Below, piece after piece: positions 27,435 through 37,296 of a stretch of 64,000 nt of DNA. Made by a program: the position numbers and the translations under genes. The notes beneath the pieces were generated by a model. The model was not told where the DNA came from. It was given only the letters and a program-made list of their open reading frames with translations, and did no database searches. The DNA comes from Hydrogenibacillus schlegelii (GTDB lineage: Bacteria; Bacillota; Bacilli; Thermicanales; DSM-22653): the NCBI RefSeq assembly GCF_001653195.1, contig NZ_JXBB01000045.1, positions 1-64,000 on the forward strand, given 5' to 3'. Numbering within the stretch: the stretch's first letter is position 1; every line of letters begins with the position of its first letter.

Positions 27435-29108
27435 GTGGCCAGAAGCGGCCAGAAGCTCCAGATTTTTGCTTTGGGCGGCCTCGGGGAAATCGGGAAGAAC
27501 ATGTACGTCGTCCGCTACGGGGACGACATCGTCGTCATCGACGCCGGCCTTAAGTTCCCCGAGGATGAGATGCTAGGCGTGGACGTCGTCATCCCGGACA
27601 TCTCGTACCTGGTGGAAAACCGGGATAAGGTGCGCGGGATCGTCCTGACCCACGGGCATGAGGATCACATTGGCGCCGTCCCGTACGTGCTTCGGCAGCT
27701 CAATGTTCCGGTCTTCGGCACGCGGCTTACGCTCGGGCTCGTCGGGATCAAGCTGAAGGAAGCGGGGCTCGCGTCGCAGGCGCGGCTCCAACCGGTGACG
27801 ACGGAGTCGGTCGTTCGGCTGGGATCGATCCTCGTCACCTTTTTCCGGGTGAACCACAGCATCCCGGATGCCGTCGGCGTGGCGCTCACGACGCCGGAGG
27901 GCGTCGTCGTCCATACCGGCGACTTCAAGTTCGATCAGACGCCGGTTGACGGTCTGCACGCCGATTACCAGAAAATGGCAGACCTCGGACGGTCGGGCGT
28001 GCTGGCGCTCCTTTCCGACAGCACGAACGCCGAGCGGCCGGGCTACACCGGATCGGAACGCCGGGTCGGGGAAAACTTAAAGCGCATCTTCAAGCAAACC
28101 CGCTCCCGCATCATCGTGGCGACGTTCGCTTCCAATGTGAATCGCATTCAGCAAATTTTCTCCGCTGCAGAGCTGACCGGCCGGAAGGTCGCCATCGTCG
28201 GGCGGAGCATGGTCAACGTCGTCGGCATCGCCCGGGAGCTCGGCTATCTCAAGCTCGACGAGGCGAGGCTCATCGAGCCGGAAGAGGCGACGAAGCTCCC
28301 GCCGGAGCAGGTCGTCGTCCTGTCGACGGGAAGCCAGGGGGAGCCCCTTTCGGCCCTCGCCCGGATGGCCCGGGGCGCCCACAAGACGCTTTCGATCCTG
28401 CCCGGCGACGTCGTCATCCTGTCGGCGACGCCGATCCCCGGGAATGAGCGGTTCGTCGCCCGGGTGATCGATGCCTTGTTCCGCCTCGGCGCCGAAGTGA
28501 TCTACGGTCCGGCGTCGGAGACCGGCGTGCACGTCTCGGGCCACGGCAGCCAGGAAGAATTGAAGCTCATGCTCAACCTCATCCGCCCGAAGTATTTTAT
28601 CCCCATCCACGGCGAATACCGCATGCAGCGGCGACATGCCCTGCTGGCGGAAGAAGTCGGCATCCCGAAAAACCACATCTTCGTCCTCGACCTCGGGGAT
28701 GTGGTGGAGATTCAAAACGGCGTTGCCCGCCTCGGACCGCGGGTGAACGCCGGGCAGGTCCTCATCGACGGCCTCGGCGTCGGCGACGTCGGGAACATCG
28801 TGCTGCGCGATCGAAAGCTTCTATCCCAGGACGGAATCCTCGTGGTTGTCGTCACGCTCAGCAAGCAAAAAGGGACGATTCTCTCCGGCCCGGACATCAT
28901 CTCCCGCGGCTTCGTCTACGTCCGGGAGTCCGAGCCGCTGATGGAAGAAGCCACCCGCATCGTCACCAACACACTGAACCGGTTGATGACGGAAAACGTC
29001 AGCGACTGGTCGTCGTTGAAAAACAACGTGAAAGATGCCCTCAGCCGTTTTCTGTACGAACAGACCCGCCGCCGGCCGATGATTCTTCCGATCATCATGG
29101 AAGTGTAA
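27435..29108 (+). CDS. rnjB: ribonuclease J (RnjB position)
   Basis: 557 residues. Metallo-beta-lactamase/beta-CASP ribonuclease with 5'-exo and endo activity. Seen: FALGGLGEIGKNMYVV (N-terminal RNase J signature), the zinc motif LTHGHEDHIGA (about 75-85), HTGDFKFDQTP, the beta-CASP block SGHGSQEELKLMLNLIRPKYFIPIHGEYR (about 365-395) and the C-terminal domain. The GTG at 27435 has CAGGAGGCG upstream. Position between dapA and tepA matches rnjB of B. subtilis; RnjA is distinguished only weakly by sequence alone. Confidence 0.93.
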   Translation: MARSGQKLQIFALGGLGEIGKNMYVVRYGDDIVVIDAGLKFPEDEMLGVDVVIPDISYLVENRDKVRGIVLTHGHEDHIGAVPYVLRQLNVPVFGTRLTLGLVGIKLKEAGLASQARLQPVTTESVVRLGSILVTFFRVNHSIPDAVGVALTTPEGVVVHTGDFKFDQTPVDGLHADYQKMADLGRSGVLALLSDSTNAERPGYTGSERRVGENLKRIFKQTRSRIIVATFASNVNRIQQIFSAAELTGRKVAIVGRSMVNVVGIARELGYLKLDEARLIEPEEATKLPPEQVVVLSTGSQGEPLSALARMARGAHKTLSILPGDVVILSATPIPGNERFVARVIDALFRLGAEVIYGPASETGVHVSGHGSQEELKLMLNLIRPKYFIPIHGEYRMQRRHALLAEEVGIPKNHIFVLDLGDVVEIQNGVARLGPRVNAGQVLIDGLGVGDVGNIVLRDRKLLSQDGILVVVVTLSKQKGTILSGPDIISRGFVYVRESEPLMEEATRIVTNTLNRLMTENVSDWSSLKNNVKDALSRFLYEQTRRRPMILPIIMEV

Positions 29109-29147
29109 AATCTGCACATATGGTTTGCCGGCGTCGGTCCGAGGAAA

Positions 29148-29174
29148 GCCCCGGGTGCGCCCGGGGCGTTTTTT
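29148..29174 (+). terminator. terminator after rnj
   Basis: A perfect 8-bp stem GCCCCGGG/CCCGGGGC with loop TGCG, then GTTTTTTG. Confidence 0.85.
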
Positions 29175-29246
29175 GTGACGCCGGTCGACGGCGTTTCGGG
29201 CATACGAAGGGCATTTCGGGCATGCTAAGAAGGAGGGGGTGAGGAC

Positions 29247-30191
29247 GTGGCGCATGGAGGGCCGCCGGTGTGGGCGTACGGCTTTGCCGATCCGGCTCAG
29301 GAAAACGGGCCCGGAACGTCGGTGGAAGCGCCGGGGCCGGCCGAAGCGCCGGCCGCGCCGTCGCCGCCGGAAAACCCGCCGCACCGGACGCAGGGGGCCG
29401 AGGACATCTTAAGCGCCCTCCGGGCGCTCGGGACGCCGGCGGTGCCGAAGGCCGGCGGCCGGATTTTCACCCTGCCGATCATCGGGCAGATCGAGGGGCA
29501 CATCGCCCTTCCACCTCAGAACAAAACGACGAAGTACGAACACCTCATTCCACAGCTCGTCGCCGCCGAGGAAAGCCCCGACGTCGACGGCGTGCTCATC
29601 ATCCTGAACACCGTCGGCGGCGACGTCGAGGCGGGGCTCGCCATCGCCGAGATGATCGCTTCCCTCACCAAGCCGACGGTCGCCCTCGTGCTGGGCGGCG
29701 GGCACTCCATCGGCGTTCCGATCGCCGTCGCCGCCCGCTACAGCTTCATCGCCGAGACGGCGACGATGACGATCCACCCGATCCGCTTAAACGGTCTCGT
29801 CATCGGCGTGCCGCAGACGTTCGAGTACATCGACAAGATGCAGGAGCGGATCATCCGCTTCGTCGTCAAACACTCCCGGATCGATGAAGGGACGCTCCGG
29901 AGCCTCATGTTCAAAACCGGGGAGCTCACCCGGGACGTCGGCACGAACGTCGTCGGCGAAGACGCCGTCCGTTACGGTCTCATCGACGCCCTCGGCGGTC
30001 TCGGCGACGCGCTCGGGAAGCTCAAGGCGCTGATCGCCGAAGCCCGGGAGGGGGCCGCTTGGATGCCGGAGGCGGAGGCCGGCCGGCGTTCGCCGCCGTC
30101 CTCCCGGCCGGGCGTGCCGGCGCGCGCCCGGTCGGCCGGCCCGGACCGCGCGCCGGGAGACGGACCGCCGGCCGGACCGTACGTTCAGTAG
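29247..30191 (+). CDS. tepA: ClpP-class protease-like protein TepA
   Basis: 314 residues against about 245 in Bacillus. Member of the ClpP/crotonase superfamily. TepA has been linked to protein secretion and germination-related protein turnover. Seen: [44 protein letters not shown], and the nucleophile-region [18 protein letters not shown] (about 151-168). Both ends carry Pro/Ala/Gly-rich extensions (first 50 and last 45 residues). The GTG at 29247 has AAGGAGGGGGTG upstream. Active-site completeness was not confirmed. Confidence 0.86.
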   Translation: MAHGGPPVWAYGFADPAQENGPGTSVEAPGPAEAPAAPSPPENPPHRTQGAEDILSALRALGTPAVPKAGGRIFTLPIIGQIEGHIALPPQNKTTKYEHLIPQLVAAEESPDVDGVLIILNTVGGDVEAGLAIAEMIASLTKPTVALVLGGGHSIGVPIAVAARYSFIAETATMTIHPIRLNGLVIGVPQTFEYIDKMQERIIRFVVKHSRIDEGTLRSLMFKTGELTRDVGTNVVGEDAVRYGLIDALGGLGDALGKLKALIAEAREGAAWMPEAEAGRRSPPSSRPGVPARARSAGPDRAPGDGPPAGPYVQ

Positions 30192-30214
30192 CGCTGGGGA
30201 AGGGAGGGGCACCG

Positions 30215-30454
30215 GTGCTGTACGATGCCCTCTATCCGCCCGAGATCGTCTGGGCCGGGTTTTCCACGATGAAACACGACGCCGTCCGTCTGTCGGACGG
30301 CCTCCGGCAGCTCGAACTTCGCCCGCTCGGCTCCGGCCGCTTTGAGGTCGTCCGGTACACGAGCCCGGTGGCGCTCGAATATCTGAACCCCCATCTCCGG
30401 CCGGGGACCGTCCTCCGCCTGAGCGCGGCCCTCGACGGCGCTTGGGCGCCGTAG
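30215..30454 (+). CDS. ylzJ: YlzJ-like small protein
   Basis: 79 residues. The N-terminus MLYDALYPPEIVWAGF, and the later PLGSGRFEVVRYTSPVALEYLNP and PG motif, match the YlzJ family found between tepA and spoIIIE in Bacillus. Function unknown. The GTG at 30215 has GGAAGGGAGGGG upstream. Confidence 0.8.
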   Translation: MLYDALYPPEIVWAGFSTMKHDAVRLSDGLRQLELRPLGSGRFEVVRYTSPVALEYLNPHLRPGTVLRLSAALDGAWAP

Positions 30455-30487
30455 GTCGCCCGGCCGATTTCGCCCCGCTCCGTGATC

Positions 30488-30496
30488 TGCTATAAT
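30488..30496 (+). promoter_or_regulatory. extended -10 promoter of the spoIIIE-type gene
   Basis: TGC followed directly by TATAAT (hexamer 30491-30496), with no recognisable -35 17 bp upstream. It lies 32 bp before the ATG. Confidence 0.55.
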
Positions 30497-30528
30497 GGAA
30501 AGCAAAGTTTGGTCATGGAGCGAAGGCG

Positions 30529-32991
30529 ATGGGCAAAAAAGCCAGACGAAACGAGCGGCGGCTCCTTCGGGAGCTGCGCCTCGACTTCGGGGCGCTTCTG
30601 ATCATTGGTCTTTCGGTGCTGGCCCTGAGCGAATCGTGGGGGGTTGTCGGGCGCGCGCTGCGCCTTTTTTTGCGCTTTCTGTTCGGCAACTGGTCGTTCG
30701 TCGTGCCGCCGGTCCTTATCGTCGGGGCGCTGTATGCCCTCATCCGCCGGCGTCCGCCGCGCCTCGACCACCCGCGGACGGCGGGATTTTTGCTCCTGTA
30801 TGCCGACCTGCTCCTTTTTTCCCATCTGGAGCTGTTCACGCGGCTTTCGGCCGACGGCGCTTTTCAGCCGTCGATCGTCCGGGAGACGTTTCACCGGCTT
30901 GCCCTCGAGGCGGCCGGCGGGGTGCCTTCGGCCGCCGGCGGCGGGATCATCGGCGCCCTATTGTTTACGGCGTTTTATTACCTTTTCGGCTACTACGGCA
31001 CGGTCATCTTCGGCGGGCTGATCGCCGTCTCCGGCCTGCTCCTTTTCTCCGGGACTTCGGTCAAGGCCGTCGTCATCCCGTTCAAACGGCGCCTGAGCCT
31101 CGGGCTTCGGCGTCTTAAGGCGGCGCGGCGGAAGCGGCGGCCGGCCCTCGCCCGGGGCGGGCCGGCCCCCTCGGCGCCTCAGGCGGGGCCCGAGGCGGAC
31201 GGTGCGCTTTCGGTCGAAGCGGGCGGCCCTTCGGCGGAGGGGGAGGCGGCCGTTTGGTGGCCGGAGGCGGGCGGTCAGGGGATGCTTCGGATCAGCGATT
31301 TCGTCGACCGGGTGGCGGAAGAGGCGGCCGGCGCCGGTGGCGCGGTCGACGCGCCGGCCGGCGGGGAAGCGCCCGGCGCCGGGGATGCCCAAAACAAAGC
31401 GGCGCCCGGCGGCCGTGCGGCGAAGGCCGGTCTTGCGGCCGGCTCTGGCGAAGCCGGCCGGCCGGGGCCTGGCGACCGGGGCGGGCCCGCCGCCCGGCCG
31501 GACGGAGGGAGCCGGTCTCCGTCGGCCGATGACGCCGGCGCGGGCGAGGCGTCCGCCGGCGAAGGGGCGCCCGCCGCCGGGGAGGGGCCGCTGTCCCGGC
31601 CGTACGCCCTCCCGCCCGTCGAGCTCCTCGACCGGCCCCGACGGGCGACGGCAAAAGAGAGCCGGAGCATCGCCGAAAACGCAAAGAAGCTTGAGCAGAC
31701 GCTCCGGACGTTCGGCGTCGGCGCCCGGGTCGTGCACGTGCATCGGGGACCGGCGGTGACGCGCTTTGAAGTGCAGCCGGACGCCGGCGTCAAGGTGAGC
31801 CGCATCGTCGGCCTCGCCGACGACATCGCCCTCGCCCTCGCCGCCCGGGGGATCCGCATTGAGGCGCCGATCCCCGGCAAATCCGCCGTCGGCATTGAGG
31901 TGCCGAACGATGACATCGCCGTCGTCACCCTCCGGGAGGTGCTGGAAAGCCCGGCCTTCCAGCGCTCCCGCTCGAAGCTCACCCTCGCGCTCGGTCGGGA
32001 CATCACCGGCGAGCCGATCGTCGCCGACCTCGGCCGGATGCCGCACCTTCTTGTCGCCGGTGCCACCGGGAGCGGCAAAAGCGTGAGCTTAAACGCCATG
32101 ATCGCCTCGATCCTCTACAAGGCGACGCCGGACGACGTCAAGTTCGTCATGATCGACCCGAAGATGGTGGAGCTCACCGTCTACAACCCGATTCCCCACA
32201 TGCTGACGCCGGTCGTCTCGGACGCCAAAAAAGCCGCCGTCGTCCTCCGGCGGATCGTCCAGGAGATGGAGCTTCGCTACGAGCGGTTTGCCGCCGCCGG
32301 CGTCCGGGACATCGAGCGGTTCAACGCCGTCTCCGGGGAGCCGCTTTCGTACATCGTCGTCATCGTCGACGAGCTCGCCGACCTCATGATGGTCGCCGCT
32401 CAGGACGTCGAGGCATCGATCGCCCGGTTGGCCCAGAAAGCCCGGGCGGCGGGCATCCACCTCATTCTCGCGACGCAGCGGCCGTCGGTCGACGTCATCA
32501 CCGGCGTCATCAAGGCGAACATCCCCTCCCGCATCGCCTTCGGCGTTTCGTCGCAGGTCGACTCCCGGACGATCCTCGACATGGCCGGCGCGGAAAAGCT
32601 CCTCGGCCGGGGGGACATGCTGTATCTGCCGATGGGGGCGGCGAAGGCGATCCGGGTGCAGGGCTGCTTCGTCAGCGATCGGGAGATCGAAGCCCTCGTC
32701 CGGTACGTCGCCGAGCAGGGACGGCCGGCGTACGCGGAGCACCTGACGGAAGACGAACCCGACGACGCGGGCGAGGCGGTGGACGACGAGCTCTTTCCCC
32801 GGGCCGTCGCCCTCGTCGTCGAGACGAAGTCGGCCTCCGTCTCGCTCCTGCAGCGGCGGTTTGCCATCGGCTACGCCCGGGCGGCCCGCCTCATCGACCT
32901 CATGGAACGGCACGGCATCGTCGGCCCCTACGAAGGGGCCAAGCCCCGAAAAGTGCTCGTCGACCGAATCCCGGACCGGTTCATCTCGTGA
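30529..32991 (+). CDS. spoIIIE: DNA translocase of the FtsK/SpoIIIE family
   Basis: 820 residues. Pumps chromosomal DNA through closing septa. Four hydrophobic segments occupy the first 165 residues; a Gly/Ala/Pro-rich linker runs about 185-360; the motor domain has Walker [13 protein letters not shown] (about 510-521), Walker [12 protein letters not shown] (about 610-620) and [13 protein letters not shown]; the gamma winged-helix domain for directional DNA recognition is the last 70 residues ([19 protein letters not shown]). The location between ylzJ and the nucleoside transporter matches SpoIIIE, but sequence alone does not exclude a vegetative FtsK/SftA role. The ATG is at 30529. Confidence 0.92.
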   Translation: MGKKARRNERRLLRELRLDFGALLIIGLSVLALSESWGVVGRALRLFLRFLFGNWSFVVPPVLIVGALYALIRRRPPRLDHPRTAGFLLLYADLLLFSHLELFTRLSADGAFQPSIVRETFHRLALEAAGGVPSAAGGGIIGALLFTAFYYLFGYYGTVIFGGLIAVSGLLLFSGTSVKAVVIPFKRRLSLGLRRLKAARRKRRPALARGGPAPSAPQAGPEADGALSVEAGGPSAEGEAAVWWPEAGGQGMLRISDFVDRVAEEAAGAGGAVDAPAGGEAPGAGDAQNKAAPGGRAAKAGLAAGSGEAGRPGPGDRGGPAARPDGGSRSPSADDAGAGEASAGEGAPAAGEGPLSRPYALPPVELLDRPRRATAKESRSIAENAKKLEQTLRTFGVGARVVHVHRGPAVTRFEVQPDAGVKVSRIVGLADDIALALAARGIRIEAPIPGKSAVGIEVPNDDIAVVTLREVLESPAFQRSRSKLTLALGRDITGEPIVADLGRMPHLLVAGATGSGKSVSLNAMIASILYKATPDDVKFVMIDPKMVELTVYNPIPHMLTPVVSDAKKAAVVLRRIVQEMELRYERFAAAGVRDIERFNAVSGEPLSYIVVIVDELADLMMVAAQDVEASIARLAQKARAAGIHLILATQRPSVDVITGVIKANIPSRIAFGVSSQVDSRTILDMAGAEKLLGRGDMLYLPMGAAKAIRVQGCFVSDREIEALVRYVAEQGRPAYAEHLTEDEPDDAGEAVDDELFPRAVALVVETKSASVSLLQRRFAIGYARAARLIDLMERHGIVGPYEGAKPRKVLVDRIPDRFIS

Positions 32992-32992
32992 C

Positions 32993-33016
32993 CGCCGGCC
33001 GCCGCGCCGGCGTTTT
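32993..33016 (+). terminator. probable terminator after spoIIIE
   Basis: Stem CGCCGGC/GCCGGCG with a 6-nt loop, followed by TTTTC. GC-rich stem with only four T, starting just after the stop. Confidence 0.5.
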
Positions 33017-33095
33017 CGTCCGGCGGCGCTCCGTCGTCGGACGGGATGGGGGCGGCGGTGCGGGCGGGCCGCGCGGGCGGCGGGCCGAGTCGCGT

Positions 33096-33124
33096 TTGGC
33101 GACGGCGGGTCGCTCGGGTATAAT
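33096..33124 (+). promoter_or_regulatory. sigma-A-like promoter at the truncated transporter operon
   Basis: TTGGCG (33096-33101), 17-bp spacer, perfect TATAAT (33119-33124). The truncated BMP coding sequence begins directly after the -10, so this promoter could drive yufOPQ although the first gene is broken. Confidence 0.55.
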
Positions 33125-33571
33125 GCTTTCGTTGAGATCGGCCGAACCTACACCGGCGCCTTCAACAAGCCGGATGAGGGGAAGGCGGCGGCCGCGTTGC
33201 TCTATGACCAAGGGGCCGACATCGTCTTTCACGCCGCCGGCCAGACCGGCGACGGCGTCTTCAGCGAGGCGAAGGAGCGGCGGAAGCGGGGCGAGGCGGT
33301 CTGGGTCATCGGCGTCGACCGGGACCAGCGGGACCTCGGCCCGGAGGTGACGCTCACCTCGATGTTGAAGCGGGTCGACGTCGCCGTCTACACCGTCTCC
33401 AAGCAGGCGATGGAAGGGACGTTTACCCCCGGCGTGACGGTGCTCGGGCTCAAAGAAGACGGCGTCGGCCTTCCGGCGGACAACCCGCACCTTCCGCCGG
33501 AGGTGCTGCGGGACGTCGAGGCGTTCAAGGCGAAGATTCTAAACGGCGAGATCACCGTGCCGAAGGAGTAA
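33125..33571 (+). pseudogene. BMP/PnrA-type nucleoside-binding lipoprotein, 5' half missing
   Basis: About 148 codons of a BMP-family substrate-binding protein remain. Seen: RTYTGAFNKPDEGKAAAALL, YDQGADIVFHAAGQTGDGVF, VIGVDRDQRDLGPEVTLTSMLKRVDVAVY and the C-terminal end. Family members are about 340-360 residues. The signal peptide, lipobox cysteine and the whole first lobe are missing. The frame continues upstream only as GC-rich noise, and no ATG or GTG with an SD starts the conserved part. The first conserved residues lie right behind a TATAAT, which suggests a deletion joined this promoter to mid-gene. The stop is 4 bp before yufO, keeping operon structure. In Geobacillus a GntR regulator gene and a full BMP gene occupy this place (from memory). 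Confidence 0.8.
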
Positions 33572-33575
33572 GCCG

Positions 33576-35243
33576 ATGGCCGAACCGATCGTCTCGCTCC
33601 GGGGCATCACCAAACGGTTCGGCGACTTCGTCGCCAACGAGGCCGTGAGCCTCGACCTCTATCCGGGGGAGATCCACGCCCTTCTGGGGGAAAACGGGGC
33701 CGGCAAGACGACGCTCATGAACGTCCTCACCGGCCTCCTTCGTCCGGACGGCGGCGAGATCCGCTTTCGCGGTCGGCCCGTCCGGATCGATTCTCCCGAG
33801 GTTGCCTATCGCCTCGGCATCGGCATGGTGCACCAGCATTTTAAATTGATCCCGCCGTTTACGGTGGCGGAAAACGTCGTCCTCGGCGCGGAGCCGCGCC
33901 GAGGGCTCCTTTTTGATCGTCGGGCCGCCCGGGAGGCCGTCCGGGCCCTCACCGAGGCGTACGGCCTCGCCGTCAACCCCGACGCCCGGGTCGGCGCGCT
34001 GTCCGTCGGGATGCAGCAGCGGGTGGAAATTTTAAAAATCCTTTACCGGGGCGCGGACGTGCTCATCTTCGACGAGCCGACGGCGGTGCTCACGCCGCAG
34101 GAGGTGCGGGAGTTTCTCGCCATCCTGAAGCGGCTCGCCGGTCAGGGCAAGGCGATCGTCTTCATCACCCATAAGCTCAAAGAAGTGCTCGCCGTCGCCG
34201 ACCGGGTGACGATCCTCCGCCACGGCCGCGTCGTCGACACGCTCCCCGCCGCCGGCGCCGACGAGGGACTCCTTGCGGAAAAGATGATTGGCCGTCGGGT
34301 GCGCCTCGCGCCGGAGAAGGCGCCGGCCCGGCCGGGCCCGGTCGTGCTCGAGCTTCGGGCCGTGCGGGAGCGGCGGACGGGACAGGACGCCCTCGCCGGC
34401 GTCGATCTCGCCCTCCGGGCGGGGGAGATCTACGGCCTGGCCGGCGTCGACGGGAACGGCCAGCGCCCCCTCGTCGAGGTCCTCTTCGGCCGCCGGTCGG
34501 CGGAAGGGGACGTCCGCCTTTTCGGCGAGCCGATCCTCGGCCTTCCGACGAAGGCCCTTCTCGAGCGGGGGATGGCCCTCATCCCGGAGGATCGCCATCG
34601 GGAGGGGCTCGTGCTCGCGATGTCCGTCGCGGAAAACGCGATCCTCACCCGCTACGACCGGCCGCCGTTCGTCCGGCGGGGGATCCTTCGGCCCGCGGCG
34701 ATCCGGAGGGCGGCGGCGGAGATCGTCGAACGGTTCGATGTTCGGACGCCGTCTCTTGCCGTGCCGGTTGCGGCTTTGTCCGGCGGCAACCAGCAAAAGC
34801 TCATCATCGGCCGGGAGGTCGCCCGCCGGCCGGCGGTCGTCGTCGCCTTCCAGCCGACCCGCGGCCTCGACATCGGCGCCCAGGCCCACGTCTACCGGAC
34901 GCTCGTCGCGCTTCGGGACGCCGGTGCGGCGGTGCTCCTCATCTCGTTTGAGCTCGACGAAATCCTCGCCCTTGCCGACCGGATCGGCGTCCTCTCCGGC
35001 GGCCGGATCGTGGCGGAACTGGCCCCGGAAGCGGCCGATGAAGAAACGATCGGTCTGTACATGACCGGCCGGGGCGACGTCCGGCACGGCGATGCCGGCC
35101 GAGGCGACTCCGGGGGCGATGCGGTCCGGCGAGGGGGCGCCGGCCGCGGCGAGGTCGGGTCCGGAGACGATGCCGGACAGGAGGTCGCCGGCCACGGCGG
35201 CGCCGACCGGACCGATGAAGAGAAAGCGGGGGACGGACGATGA
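33576..35243 (+). CDS. yufO: nucleoside ABC importer ATP-binding protein (YufO/NupO-like)
   Basis: 555 residues with two fused ATPase domains, as in the BMP-type (guanosine/nucleoside) importers. Domain 1: Walker A GENGAGKTTLMN (about 38-49), signature LSVGMQQRVEI and Walker B VLIFDEPTAVLTPQE. Domain 2 has the degenerate GVDGNGQRPLVE P-loop and LSGGNQQKLIIGREVA signature common to this subclass. The last 50 residues are a Gly/Asp/Arg-rich tail (GDAGRGDSGGD and similar) without family support. The ATG at 33576 follows the BMP stop by 4 bp; its own stop overlaps yufP by 4 bp. Confidence 0.92.
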   Translation: MAEPIVSLRGITKRFGDFVANEAVSLDLYPGEIHALLGENGAGKTTLMNVLTGLLRPDGGEIRFRGRPVRIDSPEVAYRLGIGMVHQHFKLIPPFTVAENVVLGAEPRRGLLFDRRAAREAVRALTEAYGLAVNPDARVGALSVGMQQRVEILKILYRGADVLIFDEPTAVLTPQEVREFLAILKRLAGQGKAIVFITHKLKEVLAVADRVTILRHGRVVDTLPAAGADEGLLAEKMIGRRVRLAPEKAPARPGPVVLELRAVRERRTGQDALAGVDLALRAGEIYGLAGVDGNGQRPLVEVLFGRRSAEGDVRLFGEPILGLPTKALLERGMALIPEDRHREGLVLAMSVAENAILTRYDRPPFVRRGILRPAAIRRAAAEIVERFDVRTPSLAVPVAALSGGNQQKLIIGREVARRPAVVVAFQPTRGLDIGAQAHVYRTLVALRDAGAAVLLISFELDEILALADRIGVLSGGRIVAELAPEAADEETIGLYMTGRGDVRHGDAGRGDSGGDAVRRGGAGRGEVGSGDDAGQEVAGHGGADRTDEEKAGDGR

Positions 35244-36346
35244 GGCGGGGGACGCGGCCTTCGGTCGCGGCGCTCTTTTCCGCGTCGGCCGCCGATGCGG
35301 GGCTCGCGATCGTCTTCGGGCTCATCGTCGGGGCGGGGCTCATGCTCCTCGGCGGCTTCGATCCGCTTGCCGCCTACCGGGCGCTGGCGATGAAGGCCTT
35401 CGGGAGCCCGTACAACGCCGGGGAGACCTTCCGCCAGGCGACGACGCTCATGCTGACCGGCCTGTCGGTGGCGCTTGCGTACCGGGCGGGGCTTCTTTCG
35501 ATCGCCGCGCCGGGGCAGATGGCCCTCGGGGCCCTCGCCGCGGCGGCGGCGGGCATCGGGCTTCCGCCGGTGCCGGTCGTGCAGCCGGTGATCGGGCTTC
35601 TTCTCGGCGCCGCCGCCGGTGCCCTCTGGGGCGCCCTCATCGGCACCCTCCGGGCGTACCGGGGCGTCAACGAAGTGATCGCCGCCATCATGCTGAACTG
35701 GGTGGCCCTCTACGGCGTCAACCTCCTCATCCGCTTCGGCCTGGCCGATCCGGCCAACCGGCAGCGGACGCGCACCGTCGCCGAAACGGCCCGGATCGAC
35801 GCGCCGTGGCTGTCGGATCTTTTCGCACACGCCCGGCTTTCGTACGGCTTTTTTCTGGCGGTGGCGCTCCTTGGGGGGTATGCCTTTTTCCTGCACCGGA
35901 CCCGCCTCGGTTTTGAACTCCGGGCCGTCGGCCAGAACCCGGTGGCCGCCGCCCTGGCCGGAATGAAGGACCGGCGGCTCGTCGTCGCCGCGATGGCCCT
36001 CGCCGGGGGGCCGGCGGGCCTCGCCGGGGCGATCGAGGTGCTCGGCGTCTACGGCTACTGGACGGTTTCGCCGACGCTTCCCGCCGCCGGCTTTGACGGC
36101 ATCGCGGTGGCGCTTTTGGGGGGCGCCGGCGCCCTCGGGACGGCGCTGGCGGCGCTTTTGTTTGCCGCCCTTTCCGGCGGGGCGGCCGGAATGCAGTTTG
36201 AAGTCGGCGTGCCGCCGGAGCTCGCCCGGGTGGTGATGGCGGCGATCCTCTTTTTCATCGCCGCCCAAAACCTCACGCGGGGGCTCCGGGAACGCCTGGG
36301 GCGGGTCGAACGGCGGAACGCTCGGGGCGAGGAGGCGGGACGATGA
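35240..36346 (+). CDS. yufP: nucleoside ABC importer permease (YufP-like)
   Basis: 368 residues, a branched-chain-amino-acid/ribose-type permease of about eight to ten membrane helices. Seen: AATAGIGLP-like GALAAAAAGIGLPPVPVV and the conserved loop RAYRGVNEVIAAIMLNWVALYG (about 137-158), then GFELRAVGQNPVAAALAGM (about 228-246). ATGA overlap with yufO and with yufQ implies one transcript. Confidence 0.9.
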   Translation: MRRGTRPSVAALFSASAADAGLAIVFGLIVGAGLMLLGGFDPLAAYRALAMKAFGSPYNAGETFRQATTLMLTGLSVALAYRAGLLSIAAPGQMALGALAAAAAGIGLPPVPVVQPVIGLLLGAAAGALWGALIGTLRAYRGVNEVIAAIMLNWVALYGVNLLIRFGLADPANRQRTRTVAETARIDAPWLSDLFAHARLSYGFFLAVALLGGYAFFLHRTRLGFELRAVGQNPVAAALAGMKDRRLVVAAMALAGGPAGLAGAIEVLGVYGYWTVSPTLPAAGFDGIAVALLGGAGALGTALAALLFAALSGGAAGMQFEVGVPPELARVVMAAILFFIAAQNLTRGLRERLGRVERRNARGEEAGR

Positions 36347-37296
36347 GCGCGGCGTTCGGGCAGCTTCTCGACATCACCCTCGTTTTTTCCACCGCTCTCG
36401 TCTTCGGCGCGGTCGGCGGGCTTCTTTCCGAGCGGGCGGGGGTGATCGCCCTCGCCCTCGAAGGGTACATGACCGGCGGCGCTTTTCTGGCCGCGGCCTC
36501 GGCGTACGCTCTGGAGCGGCTCGGGTTTGGACCGGCGAGCGCCTACGGGGCCCTTTTCCTTTCGATGTTCGCGGGGGCGCTTTTGGCCCTCGTCCACGCC
36601 GCCGCGACGGTAACGTACCGGGCCGATCACGTCGTAAGCGGCGTCGTGGTGAATTTCTTCGCCGCCGGGCTGTCCCTGTTTCTCGTCAAGCTCTTTTTCG
36701 CCGGCGCCGGCCAGACGCCGACGCTTCGGGAAGGGATGCTTTCCCGGGTGGCGATCCCGGGGCTCGCCGACCTTCCGGTGGTGGGGTCGGCGCTTTTCCG
36801 GCAGTATCCGACGACGTACCTGGCCGCCTTGGCGGTGGGGGGCGCGTACGGGCTTTTGTACCACACGCCGCTCGGGCTCAGACTCCGGGCGGTGGGGGAG
36901 CACCCGGAGGCGGCGGAGACCCTCGGCGTCCGGGTGCGGCGCCTCCGGTACGGGGCGGTCGTCGCCAGCGGCGCCATCGCCGCCCTCGGCGGGGCGACGG
37001 TGGCGCTCACGACGACCGGGAATTTTTCCCATGCGACGATCGCCGGGCAGGGGTTTATCGCCCTCGCGGCGATGATTTTCGGCCGCTGGCACCCGTTCGG
37101 CGCTGCGGCGGCGGCCCTCTTTTTCGGCATGGCGACGGGGCTTAAGAACGTCGTCCAGCTTTCGCCGTGGGCCCGGGCGATCCCGACGGAAGTGATCTAC
37201 ATGCTGCCGTATGCGCTGACCCTTCTCGTTCTGGCCGGGTTGGCCTTTCGCTCGACGCCGCCGGCGGCCCTCGGCCGGACGGACGAGGCGAGATGA
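36343..37296 (+). CDS. yufQ: nucleoside ABC importer permease (YufQ-like)
   Basis: 317 residues. Second permease of the importer, paralogous to its neighbour. Seen: GLLSERAGVIALALEGYM (about 26-43), YRADHVVSGVVVNFFAAGL (about 87-105) and LGLRLRAVGEHPEAAETLGV (about 177-196). The stop overlaps the ymfI start. Confidence 0.9.
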   Translation: MSAAFGQLLDITLVFSTALVFGAVGGLLSERAGVIALALEGYMTGGAFLAAASAYALERLGFGPASAYGALFLSMFAGALLALVHAAATVTYRADHVVSGVVVNFFAAGLSLFLVKLFFAGAGQTPTLREGMLSRVAIPGLADLPVVGSALFRQYPTTYLAALAVGGAYGLLYHTPLGLRLRAVGEHPEAAETLGVRVRRLRYGAVVASGAIAALGGATVALTTTGNFSHATIAGQGFIALAAMIFGRWHPFGAAAAALFFGMATGLKNVVQLSPWARAIPTEVIYMLPYALTLLVLAGLAFRSTPPAALGRTDEAR

